DNA of 64,000 nt from Devosia sp. 67-54 (GTDB taxonomy: Bacteria; Pseudomonadota; Alphaproteobacteria; Rhizobiales; Devosiaceae): assembly GCF_001899075.1 (NCBI RefSeq), contig NZ_MKVA01000002.1, positions 82,765 through 146,764 on the forward strand, given 5' to 3'. Made by a program: the position numbers and the translations under genes. The first letter of the stretch is position 1. Every line of letters starts with the position of its first letter. Of the stretch, positions 1 to 7,962 are shown piece by piece. The notes under the pieces are model-generated. The model was not told where the DNA came from, searched no databases, and was given only the letters and a program-made list of their open reading frames with translations.

Positions 1-2
1 AT

Positions 3-941
3 CAGGCGCATGGCAATGCGCTGGCGGCGCAATCGCTCTTGCCCGACGTGCAGCGCGCCGCCGACCGCTTCGCCAAGCTGGCCGACGACGAGCGCAATTC
101 CGGGGCGCTGACCGGCACCACCGGCTCGGGCTCGGTGGTGCAATTGCTCACCCAGATGTCGGGGCAGATGAGCGAGCTCGGCGCCACCATCACCAATTCG
201 CGCGACCAGGTGCAGGCGCTGTTCGACCAGGGCAGCGCGCATCTGGGCAAGATGCGCGAGCTGGTGTCGGGCACCGGCGAGATCGGGCCGCGCTCCGACG
301 AATTCGCGGCGGAGTCGGTGCAGCTCAACGCCGTCATCACCTCGCTGCAATCGACCGACGTGGCGCCCTCGGTGAAGCGCGCCGCCGCCGATCTCGCGGC
401 CGGCTTCATCGCTCCCGTCGCCAATGGCGGCACCTCCGACCTTGTCGCCCGGCAGGACACGGTGATGGGCACGGTGCGCGACTCGGTCGCCGCGCAATCG
501 GCGCAGCTTGCCGCCGCGGCCGACGAAATCCTGAAGCAGCCGCGGGTCGAGACGCATCGCTATGTGCCGCTGAGCTCGGCCGAGGCGGTGCTGCGCTATT
601 GGAGCGATTTCATCCCGAGCTGGGCCGGCGCCATCTCCATCGATCTGCTGCCGGTGGTGCTGGTGCTCGTGCTGATGATCGTCCACGACGCCATGCGGCG
701 CGAGACGGCGGGGCTCGAGGACGCCGAGACCATCACCGCCGCCGAGATGCTGCGCTCGCTCGAGCTCTACCGGCAATTGACCGGCAAGCCGCTCGCCGAC
801 GCCGAGGAAGCCGTGCCGGCCGCCGCCGTGGCCGAAGCGCCTGCGGCCGAACCGCCGCCCGTATCGGCGCCGCCAGTGCCCGGCACTGCCGACGCCACGG
901 TGACGCCGCTCGATACTGCCCGCAAGCCGTCGCGGCCCTGA
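3..941 (+). CDS. Membrane-anchored coiled-coil protein, 5' end missing
   Basis: The frame is open from the window edge to the stop at 939-941, so the true start lies upstream. The visible 312 residues hold a long helical, probably coiled-coil region rich in Ala, Gln, Ser and charged residues, then one clear hydrophobic membrane segment (SIDLLPVVLVLVLMIV), then a cytoplasm-like tail ending in an Ala/Pro-rich stretch. No catalytic motif is visible. The next gene starts 2 bases after the stop and encodes a membrane-anchored ClpP-fold protein, so the two are probably co-transcribed. I do not recognise the family; the function is unknown and any role at the membrane is inference. Confidence 0.7.
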   Translation, partial: QAHGNALAAQSLLPDVQRAADRFAKLADDERNSGALTGTTGSGSVVQLLTQMSGQMSELGATITNSRDQVQALFDQGSAHLGKMRELVSGTGEIGPRSDEFAAESVQLNAVITSLQSTDVAPSVKRAAADLAAGFIAPVANGGTSDLVARQDTVMGTVRDSVAAQSAQLAAAADEILKQPRVETHRYVPLSSAEAVLRYWSDFIPSWAGAISIDLLPVVLVLVLMIVHDAMRRETAGLEDAETITAAEMLRSLELYRQLTGKPLADAEEAVPAAAVAEAPAAEPPPVSAPPVPGTADATVTPLDTARKPSRP

Positions 942-943
942 GC

Positions 944-1723
944 ATGGCGACCGTCGGCCGCCGCATCGTCGACTGGGCCGCGGCCTTCGAGGACGGCGCC
1001 ATCATCCGCGCCGCTTTTTTCGGCCTGCTCACCGCCACCGCGGTCATCCTCTATCTCGACTACAGCGAGCTCACCGCGCGCGAGCCGCTCGGCATCGCGC
1101 CCGATCTGTCGCCGATCCTGCCGGCCTTCGATCCCGATGCACCGGCCGGCAAGCCCGGCCCGGAGGTGACGACGCCGATGGAGGTGCTGCGTCGGCCGCT
1201 GTCGGTGGCGCTGGTGTCGGGCGGCGTGTTGCAGCTCACCGGCACGTTCGATGTCGGAGCCGCCGACCGCGTCGCTGCCGAGCTCGCGGCGCATGGCGAA
1301 TATGTGCGCAGCGTGGCGCTCGATTCGCCCGGTGGCGCCGTCGCCGAAGCGCTCGCCATCGGCCAGCTGATCCGCGACAAGGGCTATACGACCTCGGTCG
1401 CCGCAGGCGCGCTCTGCGCCTCGTCCTGTCCGCTGGTGTTCGCCGGCGGCCGAGAACGGCTCGCCACCGCCGCCTCGGCCATCGGCGTGCACCAGATCTA
1501 CGCGGCGGCGCCGGCGGGCAGCGCCGCGACGCAACTGCAGGCGGCCGGCAACGCCATGTCCGACGCGCAGGCGCTCACCGCCCGCATCTCGCGCTATCTC
1601 GCGAAGATGGGGGTGGACGAGGAGGTCTGGCTGCGCGCCCTCGAAACCCCGCCGGACCGGCTCACCTATTTCTCGCCGGACGATTTGACGCGCCTCAAAT
1701 TGGCGACGCGACTCACCAGATAA
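944..1723 (+). CDS. ClpP-fold periplasmic protein (COG3904-like)
   Basis: 259 residues. One membrane segment at about residues 21-37 anchors a C-terminal domain with the crotonase/ClpP-like pattern of predicted periplasmic serine-protease-like proteins: SPGG at 128-131, the nucleophile region CASSC at 158-162 followed by PLVFAGG, and a histidine in IGVHQ at residue 183. The ATG at 944 lies 2 bases after the preceding stop, which indicates translational coupling. Serine and histidine suggest that an active peptidase is possible, but substrates of this family are not known to me. The in-frame opening runs further upstream inside the preceding gene; the ATG at 944 is chosen because it places the membrane anchor near the N terminus. 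Confidence 0.75.
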   Translation: MATVGRRIVDWAAAFEDGAIIRAAFFGLLTATAVILYLDYSELTAREPLGIAPDLSPILPAFDPDAPAGKPGPEVTTPMEVLRRPLSVALVSGGVLQLTGTFDVGAADRVAAELAAHGEYVRSVALDSPGGAVAEALAIGQLIRDKGYTTSVAAGALCASSCPLVFAGGRERLATAASAIGVHQIYAAAPAGSAATQLQAAGNAMSDAQALTARISRYLAKMGVDEEVWLRALETPPDRLTYFSPDDLTRLKLATRLTR

Positions 1724-1741
1724 GGGCGTAGGATCACACGT

Positions 1742-1766
1742 GGAACTGTTTCCGCGTACTTACGTT
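1742..1766 (+). promoter_or_regulatory. Putative EcfG-type general stress promoter
   Basis: GGAAC at 1742-1746 and CGTT at 1763-1766 are separated by 16 bases. This matches the GGAAC-N16/17-CGTT consensus of the alphaproteobacterial extracytoplasmic sigma factor EcfG (PhyR-NepR-EcfG cascade). It lies 29 bases upstream of the ATG at 1796 in a 72-base gap. The match is seen directly; control by EcfG is inference. Confidence 0.55.
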
Positions 1767-1795
1767 CACTATCGAGCGTCGGGAGGGGAAGTCCA

Positions 1796-2095
1796 ATGAC
1801 TCACGCACATACACTCACCCGTCACCGCGACATCCAGGCCTGGGTGTCCGACCGGCAGGGAATGCCGGCCATGATTCGTGGCCACAACAGCTTCGGCGAA
1901 CTGAGGTCGCGCCTCGCGCTGCGCTTCCGCAGCATGAACAAGCGGCCCGACGGCATGCCCGCCGTCGACCAGGGCGCCATGCCCGTCAGCTGGACGGCGT
2001 GGCTGGCCGAGCTCGACCGGCAGCAATTGGCGCTGCGCGTTTCCGAAAACGGCGAAACCGAGTATGAGCTGGTGGAGCGCCGGTCGCTGAACTAG
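1796..2095 (+). CDS. Small protein, paralog of the next gene
   Basis: 99 residues, no signal peptide or membrane segment. A strong ribosome binding site (GGGAGGGG) lies just upstream of the ATG. The protein begins with an RHRDIQAW motif and ends with a WTAWLAELDRQQLALRV block. The protein at 2155-2463 shows the same architecture (HHDEIRQW near the N terminus, WDDWLKELKHQKLALKV near the C terminus), so the two are paralogs. The family is unknown to me. The EcfG-like promoter upstream suggests stress induction, by inference. Confidence 0.75.
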   Translation: MTHAHTLTRHRDIQAWVSDRQGMPAMIRGHNSFGELRSRLALRFRSMNKRPDGMPAVDQGAMPVSWTAWLAELDRQQLALRVSENGETEYELVERRSLN

Positions 2096-2115
2096 GCGGC
2101 CTGCACACTATTCAC

Positions 2116-2141
2116 GGCCCGGCCAGGCGCCGGGCCTTTTT
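2116..2141 (+). terminator. Rho-independent terminator
   Basis: A 7-bp stem, GGCCCGG (2116-2122) with CCGGGCC (2130-2136), a 7-base loop and five T (2137-2141). It lies between the two paralogous small genes. Because the second gene starts only 13 bases after the T run, it could attenuate read-through into that gene. Confidence 0.7.
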
Positions 2142-2154
2142 GTTGGAGCGTCAG

Positions 2155-2463
2155 ATGTCCCGCATCCTCAAGCACCACGATGAAATCCGGCAGTGGGCCG
2201 AAGCCCGCGGCGGCGAGCCGGCCTGGGCCGAGCTGCCCAGCGGCACCCGCAGCCAGATCGTGCTGCGCATCGTGTTCGACCAATATCTGCTCAACTCCGG
2301 CGAGAACCAGGAGCAGGACCGCCCCGGCGGCCTCGACCTGGTGGGCTGGGACGACTGGCTCAAGGAGCTCAAGCACCAGAAGCTGGCGCTCAAGGTCGGC
2401 GACCGCATCGACGGCGTGCTCGACAACGATTTCGAGTTCGTGCCGGAGACGACGACGGATTAG
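2155..2463 (+). CDS. Small protein, paralog of the preceding gene
   Basis: 102 residues, soluble, acidic C terminus. The ATG at 2155 is preferred over an in-frame TTG at 2140 because GGAG (2145-2148) sits 6 bases before it and the TTG overlaps the terminator T run. HHDEIRQW and WDDWLKELKHQKLALKV align with equivalent blocks in the 1796-2095 product, which supports tandem duplication followed by divergence. No known domain is recognised. Whether it is expressed only by read-through of the terminator at 2116 or has its own promoter cannot be told from the sequence. Confidence 0.7.
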   Translation: MSRILKHHDEIRQWAEARGGEPAWAELPSGTRSQIVLRIVFDQYLLNSGENQEQDRPGGLDLVGWDDWLKELKHQKLALKVGDRIDGVLDNDFEFVPETTTD

Positions 2464-2503
2464 GGCGGGCTATATCGGGGGCCGATCTGCGTCCGGTGAA
2501 CGT

Positions 2504-2622
2504 GACCCCCGCCCCCGTCCCCTCCCCGCAAGGGGGAGGGGTGCCTGACTGAACCATCAGAGCTTGCGGTTCCTGCGCCTCCCTCCCCCTTGCGGGGAGG
2601 GATCGAGGGCGGGGGCCCCAGC
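2504..2622. repeat. GC-rich hairpin repeat (family 1), inverted pair
   Basis: Two copies in opposite orientation fill the gap between convergent genes. Copy one has a 9-bp stem CCCCTCCCC / GGGGAGGGG at 2519-2541; copy two has CCCTCCCC / GGGGAGGG at about 2581-2601 and extends left through a GACTGAACCATCAG flank. The same unit recurs at 16028, 29027, 49332 and 54498. It may serve as a bidirectional terminator here. Confidence 0.8.
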
Positions 2623-2642
2623 CACTTGCGATTCCGCCGACT

Positions 2643-3635
2643 CTACAGCCCCCAGGCCTCGGCCAGCAGCCGATACGAGCGGAGCCGCAATTGGTGGCTC
2701 CACATGGTGGTGGTCACCATCACCTCGTCGGCGCCGGCCGCCTCGGCCTGCGCCCGGATGGCGGCCACGACCCCGGCGGGGTCGCCGACGATCCACAGCC
2801 GTCCCTGCTTGTCGATGATCGCCTGCTGCGCCGGCGTCAGCTCGCGCGCCGCCGCGACCTCGGGCGCGAGCAGCTTGCGCTCCTCGCCCGAGTGGAACAG
2901 CGCCCAGCTCACGGCCTGGCTCTGCGACAGGAACTGCGCCTCCTCGGCGCTCGGCGCCACCAGCGCCGACACCGCGAGGATGGCGTGCGGCCTCGGGAAT
3001 TGCGGCGAGGGCCGGAACGCGGCGCGATAGGCGGCAAAGGCCGGCGCCGGCGGCGTGGCGCTGAAATGCGCCGCGAACGAATAGCCGGCGCCGAGCTCGC
3101 CGGCCGCCGTGGCGCTCGCCCCGGACGAGCCGAGCAGGTAGATCGGCGGCAGCGGCACGCCTTCGGGCACCACGCGGATCGGCGCGTAGGGATGGTCCAT
3201 CGGAAAGCCGGCCTGCTCGAAGGCCAGCAGCTCGGCCAGCTCCTGCGGAAAATAAGCGCCGTCGACCGAGCGCAGCGCGCTCAGCGTGCGCCCGTCGCTG
3301 CCGCCGGCGCGGCCGATGCCGAGGTCGATGCGTCCGGGATGGAGGCCATTGAGCGTGCGATAGGTCTCGACCACGCGCAGCGGCACGTGGTTGGGCAGCA
3401 TCACTCCGCCCGAGCCGACATGGATGCGCGTCGTCGCCGCCGCGGCGGTGGCGATCAGCACTTCCGGCGACGACGAGGCGATCGACGGCATGCCGTGGTG
3501 CTCGGCGTACCAGATGCGGGCATAGCCCAGCTCGTCGCCGAGGCGCGCCAGATCGACGATGTGCTGCAGCGCCTGCGACGAGTCGGTGCCCTCGGGCACC
3601 GGGGCGAGATCGAGAATGGAGAGCGGCAGGGTCAT
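2643..3635 (-). CDS. LLM-class flavin-dependent oxidoreductase
   Basis: 330 residues, full length for the bacterial-luciferase-like family. Family signatures include the N-terminal PLSILDLAPV strand, WYAEHHGMPSIASSSPEV (about residues 42-59), GSGGVMLPNH and the GRIDLGIGRAGGSD flavin-site region. Proteins of this kind use FMNH2 or F420 and usually act as monooxygenases or dehydrogenases; the substrate cannot be told. It is transcribed toward the repeat pair at 2504-2622 and lies 59 bases downstream of the flavoprotein gene on the same strand. A palindrome and a -10-like box immediately precede the ATG. Confidence 0.9.
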   Translation of the reverse strand: MTLPLSILDLAPVPEGTDSSQALQHIVDLARLGDELGYARIWYAEHHGMPSIASSSPEVLIATAAAATTRIHVGSGGVMLPNHVPLRVVETYRTLNGLHPGRIDLGIGRAGGSDGRTLSALRSVDGAYFPQELAELLAFEQAGFPMDHPYAPIRVVPEGVPLPPIYLLGSSGASATAAGELGAGYSFAAHFSATPPAPAFAAYRAAFRPSPQFPRPHAILAVSALVAPSAEEAQFLSQSQAVSWALFHSGEERKLLAPEVAAARELTPAQQAIIDKQGRLWIVGDPAGVVAAIRAQAEAAGADEVMVTTTMWSHQLRLRSYRLLAEAWGL

Positions 3636-3640
3636 GCGCC

Positions 3641-3670
3641 CTTATATCGGCATCTGCCGATGAAGCACAA
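3641..3670 (-). promoter_or_regulatory. Promoter with embedded operator palindrome
   Basis: On the minus strand, TATAAG (3646-3641) ends 5 bases before the ATG at 3635, with a TTGTGC-like -35 at 3670-3665 (18-base spacer). The spacer is almost entirely a perfect 16-base palindrome, ATCGGCATCTGCCGAT (3646-3661). This would give a nearly leaderless mRNA under repressor control. Motifs are seen; function is inference. Confidence 0.4.
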
Positions 3671-3694
3671 CCGCCGCCAGCCTCATGCCACGCC

Positions 3695-4873
3695 CTACGC
3701 CACTTGGCCCGCAGCCCAGCCGCTGGCCCAGGCCCACTGGAAATTGTAGCCGCCCAGCCAGCCGGTGACGTCGACCACCTCGCCGATCACGTAGAGTCCG
3801 GGCACGTCGCGCGCCGCCATGGTGGTCGAGTTCAGGCTGGCGGTGTCGACGCCGCCGAGGGTGACTTCGGCGGTGCGGTAGCCTTCCGAGCCGGTCGGCT
3901 TCTGCGTCCAGCGGTGCAGCGTGTCGGCAACCAGCGCGATCTTCCTGTCGGAGAAATCGCCGAGCATGCCGGGCAGCGCGAGGTCCTCGGCCAGCATCTG
4001 GGCAAGGCGTCTGGGCAGGTGCGCCGCGAGCACGGTCTGCAGCGCCAGTTTCGGGGTTTGCGTGCGCGCCGTCTTCAGCGCGGCGGCGATATCGACGTCG
4101 GGCAGCAGGTCGACGGCGATGGCGTCGCCCTCGCGCCAGTAAGACGACACCTGCAGGATGGCGGGGCCGCTGAGGCCGCGATGGGTGAACAGCAGGGCCT
4201 CGCGAAAGCTCCGGCCATTGGCGGTGACCACCGCCTCGGTCGAGATGCCGGCGAGCGGCGCCAGCCGCTCCAGCATGCGCGGCTCGAAGGTCAGCGGCAC
4301 CAGCGCCGGGCGCGTTTCGGTGATTGCGAGGCCGAACTGTTCGGCGAGGCGATAGCCGAGGCCGGTGGCGCCCATCTTGGGGATCGACTTGCCGCCGGTG
4401 GCGATCACCAGCGAGGTCGCGGACACCTCGCCGGTCGAGAGGCGGGCGCGAAAGCCGGTATCGGCCTTCTCGACGGCCTCGATCGCGGTCGCCAGCTCCA
4501 GCATCACGCCGGCCTTGCCCATCTCGGCGGTCAAGAGGTTGACGATCTGCACCGACGCGCCGTCGCAGAAGAGCTGCCCGAGGGTCTTTTCGTGAAAGGC
4601 GATGCCGTAGGCCCGCACCAGCGCGATGAAGCGTTCCGGCGTGTAGCGCCGAAGCGCCGACACCGCGAATTTGGGGTTCTGCGACAGGAAGCGGTCGGGC
4701 CGGGTGTTGGTGTTGGTGAAGTTGCAGCGGCCGCCGCCGGAGATGCGGATCTTTTCGCCCGGCGCCTTGGCGTGGTCGACCAGCAGCACCGAGCGGCCGC
4801 GCCTGCCGGCCTCGATGGCCGCCATCATGCCGGCCGCCCCGGCGCCGAGGATCAGGACGTCGAAAGTGCGCAT
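3695..4873 (-). CDS. BaiN/HI0933-like FAD-dependent oxidoreductase
   Basis: 392 residues from the ATG at 4873; the frame continues upstream but lacks homologous sequence. The N terminus MRTFDVLILGAGAAG carries the dinucleotide-binding GxGxxG motif. ISGGGRCNFTN (about residues 44-54) is a hallmark of the HI0933/YhiN (BaiN-like, 'aminoacetone oxidase') family, and the C terminus has GLYVIGEVVDVTGWLGGYNFQWAWASG, the FAD-closing motif of the family. Flavin binding is well supported; physiological substrates are poorly known. A palindromic repeat (family 2) lies in its upstream gap. Confidence 0.88.
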   Translation of the reverse strand: MRTFDVLILGAGAAGMMAAIEAGRRGRSVLLVDHAKAPGEKIRISGGGRCNFTNTNTRPDRFLSQNPKFAVSALRRYTPERFIALVRAYGIAFHEKTLGQLFCDGASVQIVNLLTAEMGKAGVMLELATAIEAVEKADTGFRARLSTGEVSATSLVIATGGKSIPKMGATGLGYRLAEQFGLAITETRPALVPLTFEPRMLERLAPLAGISTEAVVTANGRSFREALLFTHRGLSGPAILQVSSYWREGDAIAVDLLPDVDIAAALKTARTQTPKLALQTVLAAHLPRRLAQMLAEDLALPGMLGDFSDRKIALVADTLHRWTQKPTGSEGYRTAEVTLGGVDTASLNSTTMAARDVPGLYVIGEVVDVTGWLGGYNFQWAWASGWAAGQVA

Positions 4874-4940
4874 GCGGTGGGGCGTACACCAGCGGGTGCG
4901 CGCGGAGAAGGGGGCCTTGCCGCGCTCCCCGCGATCCCAG

Positions 4941-4995
4941 CTCTTTCCTGCGCTCTGGCCGAGCGCGCCCGGCCAGGCTCGTTCGGCCAACCGCC
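4941..4995 (+). repeat. Palindromic intergenic repeat (family 2), copy A
   Basis: A degenerate copy of the unit TTGCGCTCTGTCCGACCG...CGTTCGGCCAACCGCT: here CTGCGCTCTGGCCGAGCG and CTCGTTCGGCCAACCGCC are recognisable. Other copies lie at 12131, 28939, 37552 and 54782. It lies between the divergent flavoprotein and asd genes. Confidence 0.6.
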
Positions 4996-5003
4996 CCGGT
5001 TCA

Positions 5004-5031
5004 TTGACTCTTGGCGATTTCGGCGTAAAAG
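5004..5031 (+). promoter_or_regulatory. Putative sigma-70 promoter for asd
   Basis: TTGACT (5004-5009) and TAAAAG (5026-5031) with a 16-base spacer. It precedes a possible 36-codon reading frame (5061) and asd (5270) and is the best promoter-like sequence in the gap. Confidence 0.4.
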
Positions 5032-5060
5032 CCCGGCACAGCCTGTGAGGTTTTTCGCCG

Positions 5061-5171
5061 ATGCTGCGCGAAGACGAGTTCGACATCGAGATGCCGGAGC
5101 TGGACAGTTTCCTGCCCCGCCGCATCCTGCCGTCGTTCAGGCTGAAGACCAAAACCACCAAAACCCGCTGA
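5061..5171 (+). CDS. Possible small protein upstream of asd
   Basis: A 36-codon open frame, ATG at 5061, TGA at 5169-5171, beginning MLREDEFDIEMPELDSF and ending in a basic LKTKTTKTR tail. The acidic-then-basic pattern is not what a random frame in this composition usually gives, and a promoter-like sequence lies upstream. There is no strong ribosome binding site and no recognised family, so this is a weak call. It could be a leader peptide or conserved small protein. Confidence 0.3.
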   Translation: MLREDEFDIEMPELDSFLPRRILPSFRLKTKTTKTR

Positions 5172-5269
5172 CGCTTTTCCCCGGGCCATCTCCCGCCGGG
5201 GAGAGGCCGAGACCAGTCGAGCCGCCGGCAGCACCGGTGCGGGGGTCGGGTTCAGAGGAACAAACCGAA

Positions 5270-6310
5270 ATGGGTTATCGCGTCGCAGTCGTCGGGGCCA
5301 CGGGAAATGTCGGCCGCGAAATGCTCAACATCCTGGCCGAACGCAAGTTTCCGGTGAGCGAGGTGATCCCGCTCGCCTCGGCGCGCTCGCAGGGGCAGGA
5401 GATCAGCTTCGGGGACAAGCGCCTCAAGGTGCAGAACCTGGAGAATTTCGATTTCGCCGGCGTCGATTTCGCGCTGATGAGCGCCGGCTCGGCGGTGGCC
5501 AAGGAATATGGCGAAAAGATCGGCCGCACCGGCTGCATCGTCGTCGATAATTCGAGCTTCTGGCGCTACCACGCCGACGTGCCGCTGGTGGTGCCCGAGG
5601 TCAACGCCGCGGTGCTCGACGCCTACATGGCGCGCAACGACCGCAAGAACATCATCGCCAACCCGAACTGCTCGACGGCGCAGATGGTGGTGGCGCTGAA
5701 GCCGCTGCACGATTTCGCCACCATCAAGCGCGTGGTGGTCGACACCTACCAGTCGGTGTCCGGCGCGGGCAAGGACGGCATGGACGAGCTCTGGGCGCAG
5801 ACCAAGGGCATCTTCGTCAACGACAAGCCGACGCCCCGGAAGTTCTCCAAGCAGATCGCCTTCAACGTCATCCCGCATATCGACGTGTTCATGGAAGACG
5901 GGTCCACCAAGGAAGAATGGAAGATGGTGGCCGAGACCAAGAAGATCCTCGACCCCAAGATCAAGCTGATTGCCACCTGCGTGCGCGTGCCGGTGTTCGT
6001 GGGCCATTCGGAAGCGGTCAACATCGAGTTCGAAAAGCCGATCAGCGCCGACGAGGCGCGCGAGCTGCTGCGCAATGCGCCGGGCCTGGCGGTGATCGAC
6101 AAGCGCGAGCCGGGCGGCTACGCCACGCCGGTCGAGGCGGCGGGCGAATACGACACCTATGTGAGCCGCATCCGCGAGGACGTGACGGTCGAGAACGGCC
6201 TTTCCATCTGGGTGGTGTCGGACAACCTCCGCAAGGGCGCGGCGCTCAACACCGTGCAGATCCTCGAAACGCTGCTCGAGCGCAACCTGGTGGAGCGGAA
6301 AGCCGCGTAG
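5270..6310 (+). CDS. asd: Aspartate-semialdehyde dehydrogenase
   Basis: 346 residues. It reduces aspartyl phosphate to aspartate semialdehyde with NADPH, the branch point to lysine/diaminopimelate, threonine and methionine. The N-terminal GATGNVG (residues 9-15) binds NADP, the catalytic cysteine is C134 in NPNCSTAQ, and the acid/base histidine is H246 in GHSEAV. Length is normal. AGAGGAA at 5254-5260 is a good ribosome binding site for the ATG at 5270. The open frame extends far upstream but only the part from 5270 is homologous. The 98 bases upstream include a decayed GC-rich palindrome near 5178-5210. Confidence 0.97.
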   Translation: MGYRVAVVGATGNVGREMLNILAERKFPVSEVIPLASARSQGQEISFGDKRLKVQNLENFDFAGVDFALMSAGSAVAKEYGEKIGRTGCIVVDNSSFWRYHADVPLVVPEVNAAVLDAYMARNDRKNIIANPNCSTAQMVVALKPLHDFATIKRVVVDTYQSVSGAGKDGMDELWAQTKGIFVNDKPTPRKFSKQIAFNVIPHIDVFMEDGSTKEEWKMVAETKKILDPKIKLIATCVRVPVFVGHSEAVNIEFEKPISADEARELLRNAPGLAVIDKREPGGYATPVEAAGEYDTYVSRIREDVTVENGLSIWVVSDNLRKGAALNTVQILETLLERNLVERKAA

Positions 6311-6333
6311 GCTTCGGCGTGGAGGGCGCCCGC

Positions 6334-7221
6334 ATGGCCCCGCGCGACATCGCCCTGGCGCTCGCCATCGTTCTGGTGTGGGGCGTCAACTTCATGGCCA
6401 TCAAATGGGGCGTGGCGGAGGTGCCGCCGCTGCTGCTCACGGCGCTGCGCTACGTCGTGGCGCTGCTGCCGGCGGTGTTCTTCGTCAAGCGGCCGCAGGT
6501 GGCGCTCTCCATCCTCGTCGCCTACGGGCTGTTCATCGGCGTCGGGCAGTTCGGCTTCCTGTTCACGGCCATCCACCTCGGCATGCCGGCGGGGCTCGCC
6601 TCGCTGGTGCTGCAATTGCAGACCTTCTTCACCATCGGGCTCGCCGTGGCGGTCCTCGGCGAGCGGCCGCGGCGCACGCAGCTCGCCGGGGCGGCGGTGG
6701 CGCTCGGCGGCATCGTGCTGATCGGCATCGAAAAGTTCGCCGGCGCCGGCTTCTGGCCGCTGGTGATGACGGTGTGCGGCGCGGCCGGCTGGGCCGTCTC
6801 CAACATCATCGTCAAGCGCGCCGGCAAGATCGACATGCTGAGCTTCGTGGTGTGGTCGAGCCTGGTGCCGATCGTGCCGCTGCTGCTGCTGTCGCTGCTG
6901 ATCGAAGGGCCGGGAGCGGTGCCCTACGCCGTCACACACCTCACCTGGCTCGGCCTCGGCTCGCTGCTGTTCGTGGGCTGGGTGTCGACCGATTTCGGCT
7001 ATGGCGCCTGGAGCGCGCTGCTCGGCCGCTATCCGGCCTCGATCGTGGCGCCGTTCACGCTGCTGGTGCCGGTGGTCGGGCTGAGCAGCGGGCAGCTGAT
7101 CCTGGGCGAGGCGATGAGCGGGCTCGACTGGGCCGGCAGCGCGCTGGTGTTCCTGGGACTGTTGATCAACGTCTTCGGCCCGCGGCTGTTCGCGCGCCGC
7201 GCCGCGACTACGCCGACGTGA
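6334..7221 (+). CDS. EamA (DMT) family transporter
   Basis: 295 residues forming about ten hydrophobic segments in two EamA repeats, typical of drug/metabolite-transporter family exporters in the inner membrane. The first segment carries LVWGVNFMAIKWG, a family signature. GGAGGG (6321-6326) supports the ATG at 6334; a GTG at 6319 overlaps that site and is less likely. It lies 23 bases after asd and may share its transcript, so export of an amino acid or related metabolite is conceivable but unproven. Its last 14 bases overlap the end of the convergent carbonic anhydrase gene. Confidence 0.88.
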   Translation: MAPRDIALALAIVLVWGVNFMAIKWGVAEVPPLLLTALRYVVALLPAVFFVKRPQVALSILVAYGLFIGVGQFGFLFTAIHLGMPAGLASLVLQLQTFFTIGLAVAVLGERPRRTQLAGAAVALGGIVLIGIEKFAGAGFWPLVMTVCGAAGWAVSNIIVKRAGKIDMLSFVVWSSLVPIVPLLLLSLLIEGPGAVPYAVTHLTWLGLGSLLFVGWVSTDFGYGAWSALLGRYPASIVAPFTLLVPVVGLSSGQLILGEAMSGLDWAGSALVFLGLLINVFGPRLFARRAATTPT

Positions 7222-7894
7222 CGCGCTGAACCTTGCCGGCAAGGCTGGGGAGATCGGGCAGCTCGGGGCGGCTGAAATCGCCGGTCTCGGGGTCCATCAC
7301 CCACAATTCGCCGGTCGAGATGTCGAACCAGGCGCCGTGCACCTTCAGCCGGCCGTCGGCCTCGCGCTCGCGGATATAGGGGAAGGTGCGCAGGTTGTTG
7401 ATGGAGTTGCGCACCGACAGCCGCTCCAGCACCGTCTCGCGCTCGCTGGCGGTGAGGAAGGTGTATTTCGCCACCTCCGCGCTGACCGGGGCCAGCATGC
7501 TCATCCATTTGCCGATGAAATCGCCCTGGGCGAGGACGTGGCCGGGGTTGAGCGCGGCGCGGATGCCGCCGCAGCGGCCATGGCCGAGCACGACGACGTT
7601 TTCGACCTCGAGCGCGGCCACGGCGAATTCGATGGCGGCCGAGGTGCCGTGCTGGGCGGCGTCGGGCTGGAAGGTCGGCACGAGGTTGGCGACGTTGCGG
7701 AGCACGAACAGCTCGCCCGGGCCGGCGTCGAAGATGGTTTCGGGGGCGGCGCGGCTGTCGCAGCAGGCGATCACCAGCGCCACCGGCGACTGGCCTTCGC
7801 GCGCCAGGCGCTTGTATTTGCCTTCGGCCTCGGCATAGGGGCCGCGGATAAAGGCGGCGTAGCCGTCGATCAGGGCTTGCGGAAAGCTGTGCAT
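7208..7894 (-). CDS. Beta-class carbonic anhydrase
   Basis: 228 residues. It interconverts CO2 and bicarbonate. Zinc ligands and catalytic residues are visible: CCDSR at 44-48 (zinc C45, Asp46-Arg48 dyad) and HGRCGG with H105 and C108. Length is normal for a bacterial cytoplasmic beta enzyme. Convergent with the EamA gene, overlapping it by 14 bases at the 3' ends. The start at 7894 gives the family N terminus (F..LI.GY..F). Confidence 0.94.
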   Translation of the reverse strand: MHSFPQALIDGYAAFIRGPYAEAEGKYKRLAREGQSPVALVIACCDSRAAPETIFDAGPGELFVLRNVANLVPTFQPDAAQHGTSAAIEFAVAALEVENVVVLGHGRCGGIRAALNPGHVLAQGDFIGKWMSMLAPVSAEVAKYTFLTASERETVLERLSVRNSINNLRTFPYIREREADGRLKVHGAWFDISTGELWVMDPETGDFSRPELPDLPSLAGKVQRVTSA

Positions 7895-7962
7895 GGCTTC
7901 GGATTAGCGGTAAGTAGCCGCCGGTTCAACCATGGAACCGTTGACGACGGGGCAATCGGGGT

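Noticed and set aside
3-941. Subunit of an anti-phage or ion-channel system such as ZorA
   Set aside because: It has a membrane segment and coiled coil but no recognisable MotA/ExbB motif, and the neighbour is a ClpP-fold protein, not ZorB. The N terminus is missing, so I leave it unassigned.
3704-6310. An 868-codon plus-strand frame ending in asd
   Set aside because: The first two thirds are antisense to the BaiN-like gene and show no family signature; asd starts at 5270.
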